A stretch of DNA of 35,972 nt. Origin: Verrucomicrobiota bacterium. GTDB taxonomy: Bacteria; Verrucomicrobiota; Verrucomicrobiia; Opitutales; Opitutaceae. The notes under the pieces were generated by a model, which worked only from the letters and a program-made list of their open reading frames with translations, was not told the origin of the DNA and ran no database searches. Shown here in pieces: positions 18,244 to 27,730 of this stretch. The DNA lies in NCBI GenBank assembly GCA_030832235.1, contig JAURJO010000509.1, positions 1 through 35,972 of the forward strand. The letters run 5' to 3'. Each line of letters opens with the position of its first letter. The first letter of the stretch is position 1. The position numbers were made by a program, and so were the translations under genes.

Positions 18244-20040
18244 ATGCCCGCGCTCCTCCGCCGCATTCTCCTTCGCGCGATTCTTGTCGCGCTCGTCGCG
18301 GCGTCGGTTCGCGCCTTCGATCTCACCGGCGGCTCCTGGACCAATGGCGACATCGTGATGCACCTTCAGCTCGGGACGCCGGCCGCGCCGTTGATCGACG
18401 GTACCTCCGACTGGAACACCGTGGCCGAGTCCGCGCTCGCCGATTGGAACACCCACCTGCAGCGCTGCCGGCTGACCACGGTCCGCAACTCGACCGCCGA
18501 GGTCAGAAACGGCAACCGCATCAACAATGTCGTCTTCCGGCCCGACGTCTTCGGCTCCGCCTTCGGCTCCCGCACGCTCGCCGTCACCGCCGGCTTCACC
18601 AACCGCGCCACCGCGCGCTTCACCGAGCAGGACGTCGTGTTCAACTCAAACCTCGCGTGGGATTCCTACCGGGGTCCCCTCCGCGGCTCCTCGCGTGATC
18701 TGCGCCGCGTCGCGCTTCATGAGTTCGGCCATGTGCTCGGGCTGGATCACCCCGACGACGCCGTGCCGCCGCAGAGCGTCGTCGCCATCATGAACAGCAC
18801 CGTCAGCAGCCTCGACACACTCATGAGCGACGACATCACCGGCGTGAAGACGCTCTACGACAACACGGCCGGCGGTGGCAGCGCCGGCTCGACCCTCCCC
18901 GTCATCGCCGCGCATCCGCAGAGCCGGACCGTGCAGGTGGGCGACTCGTACACCCTCAGCGTGACCGTCGGCGGGATCGGGCCCTTCACCTACGCCTGGG
19001 GATTCCGTCCCGACGGCTCCGCCACCACCGGCACCTTCGACCTCGCCACCGGTCCAAGCTACACGATCGGATCGGTGCAAGCGATCGACTCCGGGTTGTA
19101 CACCGCCGTCGTCCGCGGCCCGGGCGGCACCGTCGTCAGCAACTCTGCCCGGCTCACCGTGAACCCGGGACCGGCAGTTTCGCCAGACACCACCCTCGCT
19201 AACATCTCCACCCGCGGGATCGTCACTCCCGGCAGCGGAGCTCTCATCGCCGGCCTCGTGATCGGCGGCACGACGCCGAAACCCGTGCTGGTGCGCGCCA
19301 TCGGCCCGGGGCTCGCCGACTTCGGCGTCGGGGGCGCTCTCCTCGACCCGAGTCTGCGGGTCGTGGACAGCGCCGGCCGCACCGTCGCCGAGAACGACGA
19401 TTGGGACACCGGCGGAAACGTCACGGCGATCGAGGCCGCGGCGGGACGCCTCGGGGCCTTCGCGCTCCGCCGCGGCACGCGCGATGCCGCGATTCTCACC
19501 ACGCTCCAGCCGGGCAGCTACACCGCCGTGGTCACCGGGGTCGGTGATCTCACGGGCATCAGCCTGGTCGAGGCGTACGACGCCGATACGGACGCCGCGA
19601 CCGCCCGCAGCCGGCGCCTCGTGAACATCGCCACGCGCGGCCAGGTCTTCGGCGGCGAGAGCGTGCTCATCGCGGGCCTGGTCGTGACCGGCCCGGGACC
19701 GCGCACGTTCCTGATTCGCGGGATCGGCCCGACGCTGCTGAAACCGCCCTTCAACATCAGCGGCGCATTGCTCGACCCGTTTTTGGAAATCTACCGCGGC
19801 GAGACGCTGCTACGGGAGAACGACGACTGGGACTCGCCGCCCAACGGGCAGGCCCCCCTGCGCGAAGCGGCGAAAAAAGTCGGGGCGTTCGCCTTGGCGG
19901 AGACACGCGACACCGCGCTCCGCACCGGCCTCGACTCGGCGATGCTCATCACGCTCCCGCCCGGCAGCTACACCGCGAAACTCAGCGGCTTCGAGGGAAC
20001 GACCGGTATCGGGCTGATCGAGATCTACGAGGTGCCTTAG
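18244..20040 (+). CDS. secreted matrixin-like zinc metalloprotease with Ig-like domain and two C-terminal repeat modules
   Basis: HEFGHVLGLDHPDD (HExxHxxGxxH) and downstream Met-turn-like IMNSTVSS; HPQSRTVQVGDSYTLSVTV Ig-like segment; tandem ANISTRG/VNIATRG modules. Confidence 0.88.
   Translation: MPALLRRILLRAILVALVAASVRAFDLTGGSWTNGDIVMHLQLGTPAAPLIDGTSDWNTVAESALADWNTHLQRCRLTTVRNSTAEVRNGNRINNVVFRPDVFGSAFGSRTLAVTAGFTNRATARFTEQDVVFNSNLAWDSYRGPLRGSSRDLRRVALHEFGHVLGLDHPDDAVPPQSVVAIMNSTVSSLDTLMSDDITGVKTLYDNTAGGGSAGSTLPVIAAHPQSRTVQVGDSYTLSVTVGGIGPFTYAWGFRPDGSATTGTFDLATGPSYTIGSVQAIDSGLYTAVVRGPGGTVVSNSARLTVNPGPAVSPDTTLANISTRGIVTPGSGALIAGLVIGGTTPKPVLVRAIGPGLADFGVGGALLDPSLRVVDSAGRTVAENDDWDTGGNVTAIEAAAGRLGAFALRRGTRDAAILTTLQPGSYTAVVTGVGDLTGISLVEAYDADTDAATARSRRLVNIATRGQVFGGESVLIAGLVVTGPGPRTFLIRGIGPTLLKPPFNISGALLDPFLEIYRGETLLRENDDWDSPPNGQAPLREAAKKVGAFALAETRDTALRTGLDSAMLITLPPGSYTAKLSGFEGTTGIGLIEIYEVP
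19190..20037 (+). repeat. tandem ~140-aa protein modules at the metalloprotease C-terminus
   Basis: Module 1: LANISTRGIV..GALIAGLVIGG..PVLVRAIGPGL..GALLDPSLRV..ENDDWDT..GAFAL..LQPGSYTAVVTG..GISLVEAYD. Module 2: LVNIATRGQV..SVLIAGLVVTG..TFLIRGIGPTL..GALLDPFLEI..ENDDWDS..GAFAL..LPPGSYTAKLSG..GIGLIEIYE. Confidence 0.85.
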
Positions 20041-20105
20041 CGGGCGCGGCCAAACCTTGGCTTTCATTTTCCGCGCTGCTCTGACTCCCTCGCGACGACC
20101 GCCGC

Positions 20106-20897
20106 ATGTCTGACTTCAAGCACTTCTTCGGCAACCCGCCCTCCGACCAGAATGCCCTCGACCTGTTCGCCGGTGAGTGGTCCTCGCAGCCGCCCGCCAG
20201 CCGGCCGGAACTCAAGGCGGGAGCGACTCCCCTCTTCGACGACCCGCGCATCGCCTGGGCGCATCACCGGCTGATGGAAATGGGCGTGGCCGGCGGCTTC
20301 ACCGGGCGCCACGTCCTCGAATTGGGGCCGCTCGAGGGAGGCCACACCTATTTGCTCGATCGGCTCGAGGCCGCTTCGGTCACCGCGGTCGAGGCAAACG
20401 CGCGCGCCTACCTGAAGTGTCTCATCGCCAAGGAGACCTTCGGCATGCCCCGCGCGCGCTTCCTGCTCGGCGACTGCCTGGAGTTCCTCCGCGCCGAGGG
20501 CAGGCATTTCGACGTCGGCGTCGCCTGCGGTATCCTTTATCACCTTACAAATCCGGTCGAGTTGCTGGAACTCCTCGCGCGTCGCTGCGACGCCCTGTTC
20601 CTGTGGACCGTATTCTACGATCCCGACTTCGTGGCGGCCAACCCGGTGCCGGGCGCGAAGTTTTCCGAGGCGATCGCGATGGAGACGGGCGGCTTTCCGC
20701 ACACCGTGCACCGCTTCAACTACGGTCCCTCGCTCGACTGGAAAGGCTTCTGCGGCGGCGGAGAGATTTACAGTTACTGGATGGAGAAGGCCGAAATCCT
20801 CAAGGCGCTCCGACGCTTCGGATTCACGGATTTCCGGACCGAGCAGCACCCGAACGTCCACGGCAGCGCGCTGATGGTCGCCGCCCGAAAGGCGTGA
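20106..20897 (+). CDS. class I SAM-dependent methyltransferase
   Basis: GRHVLELGPLEGGHTYLLDRL, VTAVEANARAYLKC, FDVGVACGILYHLTNPVELLELLARR. Confidence 0.8.
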   Translation: MSDFKHFFGNPPSDQNALDLFAGEWSSQPPASRPELKAGATPLFDDPRIAWAHHRLMEMGVAGGFTGRHVLELGPLEGGHTYLLDRLEAASVTAVEANARAYLKCLIAKETFGMPRARFLLGDCLEFLRAEGRHFDVGVACGILYHLTNPVELLELLARRCDALFLWTVFYDPDFVAANPVPGAKFSEAIAMETGGFPHTVHRFNYGPSLDWKGFCGGGEIYSYWMEKAEILKALRRFGFTDFRTEQHPNVHGSALMVAARKA

Positions 20898-20952
20898 CCG
20901 CAGACTGACGCGCGGTTTGACGCGCCCGGCCCGCCGCACACACTCCCCTCCC

Positions 20953-21645
20953 ATGTCGTTTCCGCGCGCTCTCCAAATCCTGATTCTCGCCTTGGCGGGA
21001 TCGGGCGGAGCATTCGCCGCGGACACCCCAGCATCCGGCGGCGGCACCAAGGCATCCCCGTTCATGCCCCCCGCCGCCGCGGCTCAGGTCGCCCCTGGCG
21101 GGGACTCTGGCGAGACACTTGAGTTCGCCGGGATCAGTTCGGTAGGCAACCGCACCGATTTCATCGTCCACGACCGTTCCTCGAAGAAGTCATTCTGGAT
21201 TGGAATGGGCGAAACCAAGAACGGCATCACCTTGGTTAGCCACGATCCCAAGCGAGATATTTTGACGCTCACTTCCAATGGCACCCAGAAGCAGCTACCC
21301 CTCCGCAAAGTCGCTGCGGGAGCAGGGCGCCCGGGAGCTGCTTCAATGGCTGTAGGTCAAAGCTCAAGTATTTCACCAACAGATACTTCTGTTATAGCTC
21401 CCCCTCCTCCTCCAGCATTGCCAGCTCCGAGCCAAGACCCGACGCCCGCCGTGGCCGAAGCAAAGCCTGCCCCGGCCACACCAGCCCAAGAAGCAATCCT
21501 CAAGCAGGAGACCGAAGCGCGGAATTTGGTGAGCGACCTGCTCGAAATTGGAATGGCCCAACGGCGCGCTTACGAAGAGGCCCAACGCCGAAATAGCGGC
21601 GCGAATCCTGCGGAGCCCCCGGCGGATTCGCCCAAGCAGCCGTAG
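20953..21645 (+). CDS. secreted hypothetical protein with Pro/Ala-rich C-terminal half
   Basis: Start chosen at MSFPRALQILILALAGSGGAFAADTP (signal peptide); APPPPPALPAPSQDPTPAVAEAKPAPATPAQ. Confidence 0.65.
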   Translation: MSFPRALQILILALAGSGGAFAADTPASGGGTKASPFMPPAAAAQVAPGGDSGETLEFAGISSVGNRTDFIVHDRSSKKSFWIGMGETKNGITLVSHDPKRDILTLTSNGTQKQLPLRKVAAGAGRPGAASMAVGQSSSISPTDTSVIAPPPPPALPAPSQDPTPAVAEAKPAPATPAQEAILKQETEARNLVSDLLEIGMAQRRAYEEAQRRNSGANPAEPPADSPKQP

Positions 21646-21879
21646 CAAGACTGCGGACTTCGGCTGGAGCTTCGAAAGCGTCCGAAATCGGCCATCCGGG
21701 ATCGGTCGCGTGTACGACCTTGACCCAAGATAATCGCTGGACGACCCGCGATTTAGCACTTTTGCTCGCGGCCTCTAAGTCGCGTATCTGGCGCCAAATC
21801 CGTTGGCTCTTGGACGCATTTATCGTGCCCCCCCCTTTCCGACGTCCGTTGGAATCCAGAAAACCCTACCTAACAACAC

Positions 21880-24800
21880 ATGATCGCTACCAAGATCAGA
21901 CCCGCCCACGTCGCCAAGCTCACCTTGGCTTCGTCGCTGGCCGCCCTGTGCATCGCCCCCGCGGGCCTTGCCCAGTCCGCCGACGCCGCCGCCCTGCGAC
22001 GGCTCCAGGAAGAGAACGCCGCCCTGCGTAAGCAGCTGGCTGAAGCCCAAGGCAAGTCGGCTCCGGCCGCCGCTCAGCCTGCCGCTGCCGCTCCCGCGGC
22101 GCGTCCCGCCGCCGCTCCCGCCTCGACGTCGCGTCTCGCGACCGACGAGGGTGTCACCGCGCTGACGCCCTTCGAGGTGAAGACCGACAAGGACTACGGC
22201 TACCTGAAGACCAATGCCATGACGGCCACCCGTATCGGCATGGAGATTCAAAAAGTGCCGATGAACATCTCCGTTATCTCGGAGGAGTTTCTGAAGGACA
22301 CCAACGCCCGCTCGCTCACCGACCTGTTCCGCTATTCGGCGGCGTCGTCCGGCGACACCCGTTTCGCGATGCGCGTGCCCGCGAACGAGGCCACCCCGCA
22401 GGGACAGTTCACGATGCGCGGCTTCCAGGTTAACACCCTGATGCGCAACGGCGTGTTCCGCTACATCTCGCACAATTTCGACAACATCGATCGCGTCGAA
22501 ATGGTGAAGGGACCGGCCACGGTATTCTTCGGTCAGGGCTACCCCGGCGGCGTGATCAACTTCGTGACCAAGCGTCCGTCGTTCAGCCCGCTCGCTACCG
22601 AAGTTTCCTACTCGGTCAACAGCGACAGCGGCGAGCGCGTCAACATCGACCACAACGCCGTCCTTTCGAAGAAGGCCGCGGTGCGGTTCGTCGGTGGCTG
22701 GGAAGACAGCCAGGGCGAGCGCCGGTTCGAGTTCCAGAAGAACATCACCGCCTCCCCCTCGCTCACCCTCGTGCCGTTCGACAGCGGCAAGGTGAAGATC
22801 AACCTCGAGCTCGAGTATTCGAACAAAGAGTACAACAAGAACGACTACGACTGGATCTACAGCGACTTCGAAGGCTGGCGCAAGGCCGCCGCCGCGGGTC
22901 CGTTCCTCTCCAGCGTGATCGCCGCCTCGGCCGGCAACGGCCTCGCCGCGAACGTCACGCAGGCCACCACGACCCCGACACTCGCGTATTCGACCTACAT
23001 CAACAACGTTCGTAACGCCACCGGCAACCTGATGCTGCCGGCCTACACCTCGGTGAAGCGCGGCGCGTACTACACCGACGCCTCCGGCAAGTGGATCTAC
23101 GACAAGGCTTTCAATTACACCAGCCGCGGCGCGAAGTCCAAGGAGCTCGACGAGATCGCCTCCGTCACCCTCGACGCCTCGCCATTCGAGTGGCTCGACT
23201 TCCGCTACGTCTTCACCCGCGACCACGCGGTGCATGACACCATCGGCCAGGGCAGCGCGATCACGACCCCGTACGCCGACGGCATCCACTGGAACGTCGC
23301 CACCGGCAACATGTCGGGTTACTGGCGCCGCACCGAGACCCACAATCTCGACTTGGTCTTCAAGTTCGACGCTCTCGGCGCCAAGCACAAGGTGCTGGCC
23401 GGTGGTCAGCGTGGCGTCTGGCTCCAGCAGTACCTCGGCAACGCCGCGGTCAGCGACGTGAACTGGGCCTTCCTGCCCGGCGCTACCAACCCGGTTGCGA
23501 ATCCGGACTACGCGGGCACCAACACCGCCAAGTACGCGTTCGGCGGCGTGCCGGTTAACCAGGTCATCCGTCAGCGCGACGGCTCCATCAAGCCGGTCCG
23601 CCAGATCTTCAGCAACTTTGACCCGGGCACCGAGATCTACCCCGACATCAACCAGTTCTTCCAGGACCAGCGCAACGCGGTCGACGGCTACAAGCCGACG
23701 CTCATCGGCACGTACGTCAACTACCAGGGCTCCTTCCTGAAGGACAAGCTGACCGTCCTCGCCGGCTATCGTCGCGAGAAGCGCTGGGAGCGCGGCCAGT
23801 GGCAGGTCAACAACTTCCCCTGGTACATCTACCCGGGCGAAATGTGGCTCGATCCCGTGAAATACCCCGAGAACCAGTGGGGTCACTCGATCGCTTATCA
23901 GAAGACCGTGCCCCTCGACCAGAAGGGCAACTCCTGGATGGCCGGCGCCTCCTACGAGATCACCCGCCAGCTGTCCGCCTACGTGTCCGTTTCCCGCATC
24001 TTCAAGTTCAACTCGGGCAACATCGGTGGCTACTTCCCGGGTGACGAAGTGTACTACGTGAACGGCATCCTCGCCGAGGCCCGCGCCCGCGGCCAGAACG
24101 GCTTCACCTACCGCGGCCAGAACATCACCAGCGTCGATCAGTTCCTGAAGGTCATCCAGGGCCTCCGCTACGACCAGCTGATCCCGAACGAGACCGGCAT
24201 GAACTACGAGGTCGGCGCCAAGTACACGTCGGCCGACAACAAGATCGTCGGTACCTGGTCGCTGTTCTCCGCCAACCGCGCCAACCGCAAGGAGGACGAC
24301 GGCGTCGCCCAGTCCAACCTGAACGAGCCGCTCAACTACTCCGCCGATCCGTTGCTGATCGCCGGCGTGGCCCGCGGTATCGCCGCCGGTGGCTCGACGC
24401 CCTCTGGCTTCAATAGCGCCGCCAGCACCGGCCGCATCTTCCGTGTCCGCGCGTACGACAACAACGTGCGCATCGCCGGCACGGAAGCCGAGGTCATCTA
24501 CACGCCGATCCGGAACTTCCAGGCCGTCATCAACGCCTCGTTCCTGCCCACGGCGAAGCTGATCGAGGACAGCCGTCCGGTCTACGCCAAGCCGGGTTCA
24601 GCCGGGTACGCGACCCTTTCGGCCACCCAGAAGCGCGATGCCGACATCCTCTGGGGTGCGCGCGTAGAGAACGTTCCGGAATACCGTTTCAACGTTTTCG
24701 GTAAGTACACCTTCACTGAAAATCTCGTTGGCGGACTCGGCCGCGGTCTCGCCGTGAGCGCCGGCGCCCGCTACTCGTCCGAGACCGTCGTTTCCCGTTC

Positions 24801-25008
24801 GGTTGACTGGAACCCCCTCGCGGGCGGCTACCAAGCCGGTAACTACACGGTGTTCGACCTTACCCTGAGCCTCCCGTGGGAGCTGATGGGCTACAAGATC
24901 CACAGCAACCTGGGTGTCTACAACGTGACGGACAAGCAGTACTCCGAGGGCTCGTTCGCGATGTCCCCGGCCCGGAACTGGCTGTTCACGAACACGCTCC
25001 GCTTCTGA
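21880..25008 (+). CDS. TonB-dependent outer-membrane receptor with N-terminal coiled-coil/Ala-Pro-rich extension
   Basis: 1042 aa; signal peptide, plug (VPMNISVISEEFLKDTNARSLTDLFRYSA, DRVEMVKGPATVFFGQGYPGGVINFVTKRP), C-terminal NVTDKQYSEGSFAMSPARNWLFTNTLRF (terminal aromatic). Confidence 0.95.
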   Translation: MIATKIRPAHVAKLTLASSLAALCIAPAGLAQSADAAALRRLQEENAALRKQLAEAQGKSAPAAAQPAAAAPAARPAAAPASTSRLATDEGVTALTPFEVKTDKDYGYLKTNAMTATRIGMEIQKVPMNISVISEEFLKDTNARSLTDLFRYSAASSGDTRFAMRVPANEATPQGQFTMRGFQVNTLMRNGVFRYISHNFDNIDRVEMVKGPATVFFGQGYPGGVINFVTKRPSFSPLATEVSYSVNSDSGERVNIDHNAVLSKKAAVRFVGGWEDSQGERRFEFQKNITASPSLTLVPFDSGKVKINLELEYSNKEYNKNDYDWIYSDFEGWRKAAAAGPFLSSVIAASAGNGLAANVTQATTTPTLAYSTYINNVRNATGNLMLPAYTSVKRGAYYTDASGKWIYDKAFNYTSRGAKSKELDEIASVTLDASPFEWLDFRYVFTRDHAVHDTIGQGSAITTPYADGIHWNVATGNMSGYWRRTETHNLDLVFKFDALGAKHKVLAGGQRGVWLQQYLGNAAVSDVNWAFLPGATNPVANPDYAGTNTAKYAFGGVPVNQVIRQRDGSIKPVRQIFSNFDPGTEIYPDINQFFQDQRNAVDGYKPTLIGTYVNYQGSFLKDKLTVLAGYRREKRWERGQWQVNNFPWYIYPGEMWLDPVKYPENQWGHSIAYQKTVPLDQKGNSWMAGASYEITRQLSAYVSVSRIFKFNSGNIGGYFPGDEVYYVNGILAEARARGQNGFTYRGQNITSVDQFLKVIQGLRYDQLIPNETGMNYEVGAKYTSADNKIVGTWSLFSANRANRKEDDGVAQSNLNEPLNYSADPLLIAGVARGIAAGGSTPSGFNSAASTGRIFRVRAYDNNVRIAGTEAEVIYTPIRNFQAVINASFLPTAKLIEDSRPVYAKPGSAGYATLSATQKRDADILWGARVENVPEYRFNVFGKYTFTENLVGGLGRGLAVSAGARYSSETVVSRSVDWNPLAGGYQAGNYTVFDLTLSLPWELMGYKIHSNLGVYNVTDKQYSEGSFAMSPARNWLFTNTLRF

Positions 25009-25038
25009 GGCGGAACGAATCCTGATCGCTTGAGCAAA

Positions 25039-25066
25039 GCGGCGGCCGAAAGGCCGCCGCTTTTTT
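25039..25066 (+). terminator. Rho-independent terminator after the TonB receptor gene
   Basis: GCGGCGGCC-GAAA-GGCCGCCGC followed by TTTTTT: perfect 9-bp stem, GNRA tetraloop, U tract. Confidence 0.93.
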
Positions 25067-25102
25067 GTCGTCTCACATCCCGGCCCGGATCCCATTCCAA
25101 CC

Positions 25103-25600
25103 ATGCGTAACCCCGCCGCAATCCGCCTTACCGCATTACCCGCGGTCCTGCTCACCGCTGCGTTTCTCCCCGCCTGCCAGAGTGCTCGTGAATCTCGCGC
25201 CCTTGAGAAGGCCGAAGCATTCGGAACGCAGTCTACCGAGGTCCAGGCGAAGGTCCGCGCGGGAGAAGTGGAGCCCGGCTTCACACCGGATCTTGTTTAC
25301 ATCGCCTTGGGCCGCCCCGACCGGAAACAGGCGGGTCCGGGTGGCGCGATAACTTGGACCTACCGCAACTTTCCGGTCAGCGGCACCTCCGCCGCAGCGA
25401 CGGGCATGAACGTACCCGGGGCGCGCTCCCAAAATTCCGGACTCGCCTCCGCCAACGCCCCCGGTGGCGGCGGTAGCATCTCGAGCACACGTCCGAACGG
25501 GGTACAGGCCGGGATCGGCAACGTGCCCGACGCGGCAGTCGCAACGCTGGTGATCGAGTTCACCGATGAACGCGTGAGTGCGATCCGCTTTGTACCGTGA
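25103..25600 (+). CDS. putative lipoprotein
   Basis: MRNPAAIRLTALPAVLLTAAFLPACQS: signal peptide with lipobox-like LPAC. Confidence 0.7.
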   Translation: MRNPAAIRLTALPAVLLTAAFLPACQSARESRALEKAEAFGTQSTEVQAKVRAGEVEPGFTPDLVYIALGRPDRKQAGPGGAITWTYRNFPVSGTSAAATGMNVPGARSQNSGLASANAPGGGGSISSTRPNGVQAGIGNVPDAAVATLVIEFTDERVSAIRFVP

Positions 25601-25687
25601 GCTTTCCGAATCGCTTCCGTCTGTAAGGCGGGTGGACAAATCTGATCATCCCTTCGCCGGCGATATGAGAGCATTATACCGAAGGTA

Positions 25688-27697
25688 ATGAGCATGTGGA
25701 AGAACGTCCGGGATTTCGCGGGGCTGGGAACGGACTCCACGTATCTCTGGCCTCGCTGGCTCGTGCTACGAGCCGTGGGAATCGTTTTCGTGGTGATCTT
25801 TGCGGGCCTTCTCCTCGAAGGCGGCGCGCTGGTGGGTCCGGGCGGAATACTGCCGATCGACAAGCTGATCGAGCAGGCACGTACTGAATATCCCGGGACC
25901 TTGGAGGCTATCCTCCGCACGCCGACACTATTCTGGCTCGGTGGCGGCTCCTTGCCGGTGCCTGTCCTGCAATGGACCGGGCTGCTCGCGGCGATCGCGC
26001 TCGTGTTCAATTTCTGGCCGCGCTTCTCGCTGTTCATCTGCTGGGCCACCCTACTGTCCTTCGCCCGCGTCTGGCGCGTTTTCTCGGAACCACAGGTCGA
26101 CTGGCTGATGCTCGAGGTGGCGCTGCTGAGCATCCCGTTCGCGCCGGCGGGATTTAGACCTGGGCTCGGCGCGGATCGTCCGCCTTCAGCCCTGAGCTTG
26201 TTCATGATGCGGTGGCTGCTGATCCGAGTCATGCTCGGGCCCGGGCTGGCGAAGTTTCTCAGCGGGGACGCCCGGTGGCGCGACTTCAGCGCGCTCAGTC
26301 ATCTCTACGAGACCGCCCCTAGCCCGACTATCCTCGCGTACGTCGACTACCACCTGCCGGCGGCGTGGCATATTTTTGAATGGGGCCTGACGTTCGCCGC
26401 CGAAATCGGCGCCCCCTTGCTCGCGATCTTCGGAGGGAGCAGATGCCGGTGGGCGGCGCTGGCCCTCTGGTTCGCCCTTCAGGCGGGCATCCAGCTCACC
26501 TGTAATTTCGGCTGGCTGAACACCGCCTCCGTAGGACTCGGCTTGCTGCTGCTGGATGATCGCATGCTGGTGGCGGTGCGGGGCCGACTTGGATGGCGGG
26601 GCACCGCGCGTTTGTTCAGCGTTCCCTCCGTGATTTCGCCTGAACGCCCGTTGTGGCGTTCGCTGCCGCTCGCCGCGGGCCTGTGGGCGCATTTCACGCT
26701 GACCATTCTGGTCTATTTGAACCCCGCCTTCGTGCCTTGGGTCGTCCACGCATTCGGCAGCGTCAACTCCTACCGGCTTTACTCGCGCTTCGACACCAAT
26801 CACCTCGTGACGGAGTTCATCGGATCAAACGATGGCGGACGCACGTGGCGTCCCTATGAGTTCCGCTTTTTCCCGCAGCGGCTCGACCGCATGAGCCCGT
26901 TCGTGGCGCCTCACTTTCCGCGCTTCGAGGCGTCCCTGCAGATCTTGGTGGCTACGCGGGACGAACCGAGCGCCATCTACGGGGTCGTGGCCGGTCACCT
27001 GCTCAGAAAAAACCCGGATGTCATTCGTCTCTTCAAGGAGGATCCCTTCACCGACCAACCGCCGCAGATGATTCGGATGGCGAAATACCAGTATCGCTTC
27101 ACGGACCCGGAGACCCAGCGGACAACCGGGCACTACTGGCGACGTGACTACGTCGGGGAATACCTTCCCATGCTTTTTCTGAACGAGGCCGGGGAAATCT
27201 CCCAAATTGGCTCGGTGCTGGAGGAGACTCAACTGTTGGCCGGATTTGGAAATCCGGAGGCGCAGAGCCGGCTCGGAGTCTGGCACGCCGGCGGTCAGCA
27301 AGGCCTCGCCCGCGACAGCGCCCAGGCTGCGAAATGGTTTCGAAGCGCGGCGGAACAAGGCTTCGCCGAAGGTCAGTTCAATCTCGCGGTGTTATTGACC
27401 AACGGCGACGGCGTCGCACGCGACCTCGCCGCGGCGGCGGCATGGTGCCGGCGTGCGGCAGAGCAAGGTCATGCCGAAGCCCAATTCATGCTCGGCATCA
27501 AGCTCGGCCGGGGTGAGGGCCTACCGCGCGACACGGTGGAGTCGACGGCTTGGTTGCAGGTCGCCACTTCAAATGGCCATGCGGAGGCCGCGCGACGACT
27601 TGCCCTCGCGCGCGAGGCTTTGATGCCGGCGACCGAAGCCGCTTCCCAACGACGCGCCAAGGAACTGGCCAATGTGATCAGCCGGACGCGAAAATGA
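25688..27697 (+). CDS. lipase maturation factor (LMF)-family membrane protein fused to C-terminal Sel1-like repeats
   Basis: LWPRWLVLRAVGIVFVVIFAGLLLEGGALVGPGGILPIDK and HYxxAPSPTILAYVDYHLPAAWH-type segments; three C-terminal Sel1-like units ending in SAAEQGFAEGQFNL / RAAEQGHAEAQFML / ATSNGHAEAARRL. Confidence 0.85.
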   Translation: MSMWKNVRDFAGLGTDSTYLWPRWLVLRAVGIVFVVIFAGLLLEGGALVGPGGILPIDKLIEQARTEYPGTLEAILRTPTLFWLGGGSLPVPVLQWTGLLAAIALVFNFWPRFSLFICWATLLSFARVWRVFSEPQVDWLMLEVALLSIPFAPAGFRPGLGADRPPSALSLFMMRWLLIRVMLGPGLAKFLSGDARWRDFSALSHLYETAPSPTILAYVDYHLPAAWHIFEWGLTFAAEIGAPLLAIFGGSRCRWAALALWFALQAGIQLTCNFGWLNTASVGLGLLLLDDRMLVAVRGRLGWRGTARLFSVPSVISPERPLWRSLPLAAGLWAHFTLTILVYLNPAFVPWVVHAFGSVNSYRLYSRFDTNHLVTEFIGSNDGGRTWRPYEFRFFPQRLDRMSPFVAPHFPRFEASLQILVATRDEPSAIYGVVAGHLLRKNPDVIRLFKEDPFTDQPPQMIRMAKYQYRFTDPETQRTTGHYWRRDYVGEYLPMLFLNEAGEISQIGSVLEETQLLAGFGNPEAQSRLGVWHAGGQQGLARDSAQAAKWFRSAAEQGFAEGQFNLAVLLTNGDGVARDLAAAAAWCRRAAEQGHAEAQFMLGIKLGRGEGLPRDTVESTAWLQVATSNGHAEAARRLALAREALMPATEAASQRRAKELANVISRTRK

Positions 27698-27730
27698 AGT
27701 AATCCCGCCGCGGACCGAGAAACCTTCCGT

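Noticed and set aside
21720-22031. 103-aa ORF (MTQDNRWTTRDLALLLAASKSRIWRQIRW...) upstream of the TonB receptor
   Set aside because: Runs into the receptor gene in another frame with Arg/Pro-rich nonsense; most likely leader sequence.
21820-23886. 688-aa minus-strand ORF antisense to the TonB receptor
   Set aside because: GC-rich, codon-biased gene leaves a long open antisense frame; translation is low-complexity Val/Gly/Arg-rich without recognisable motifs.
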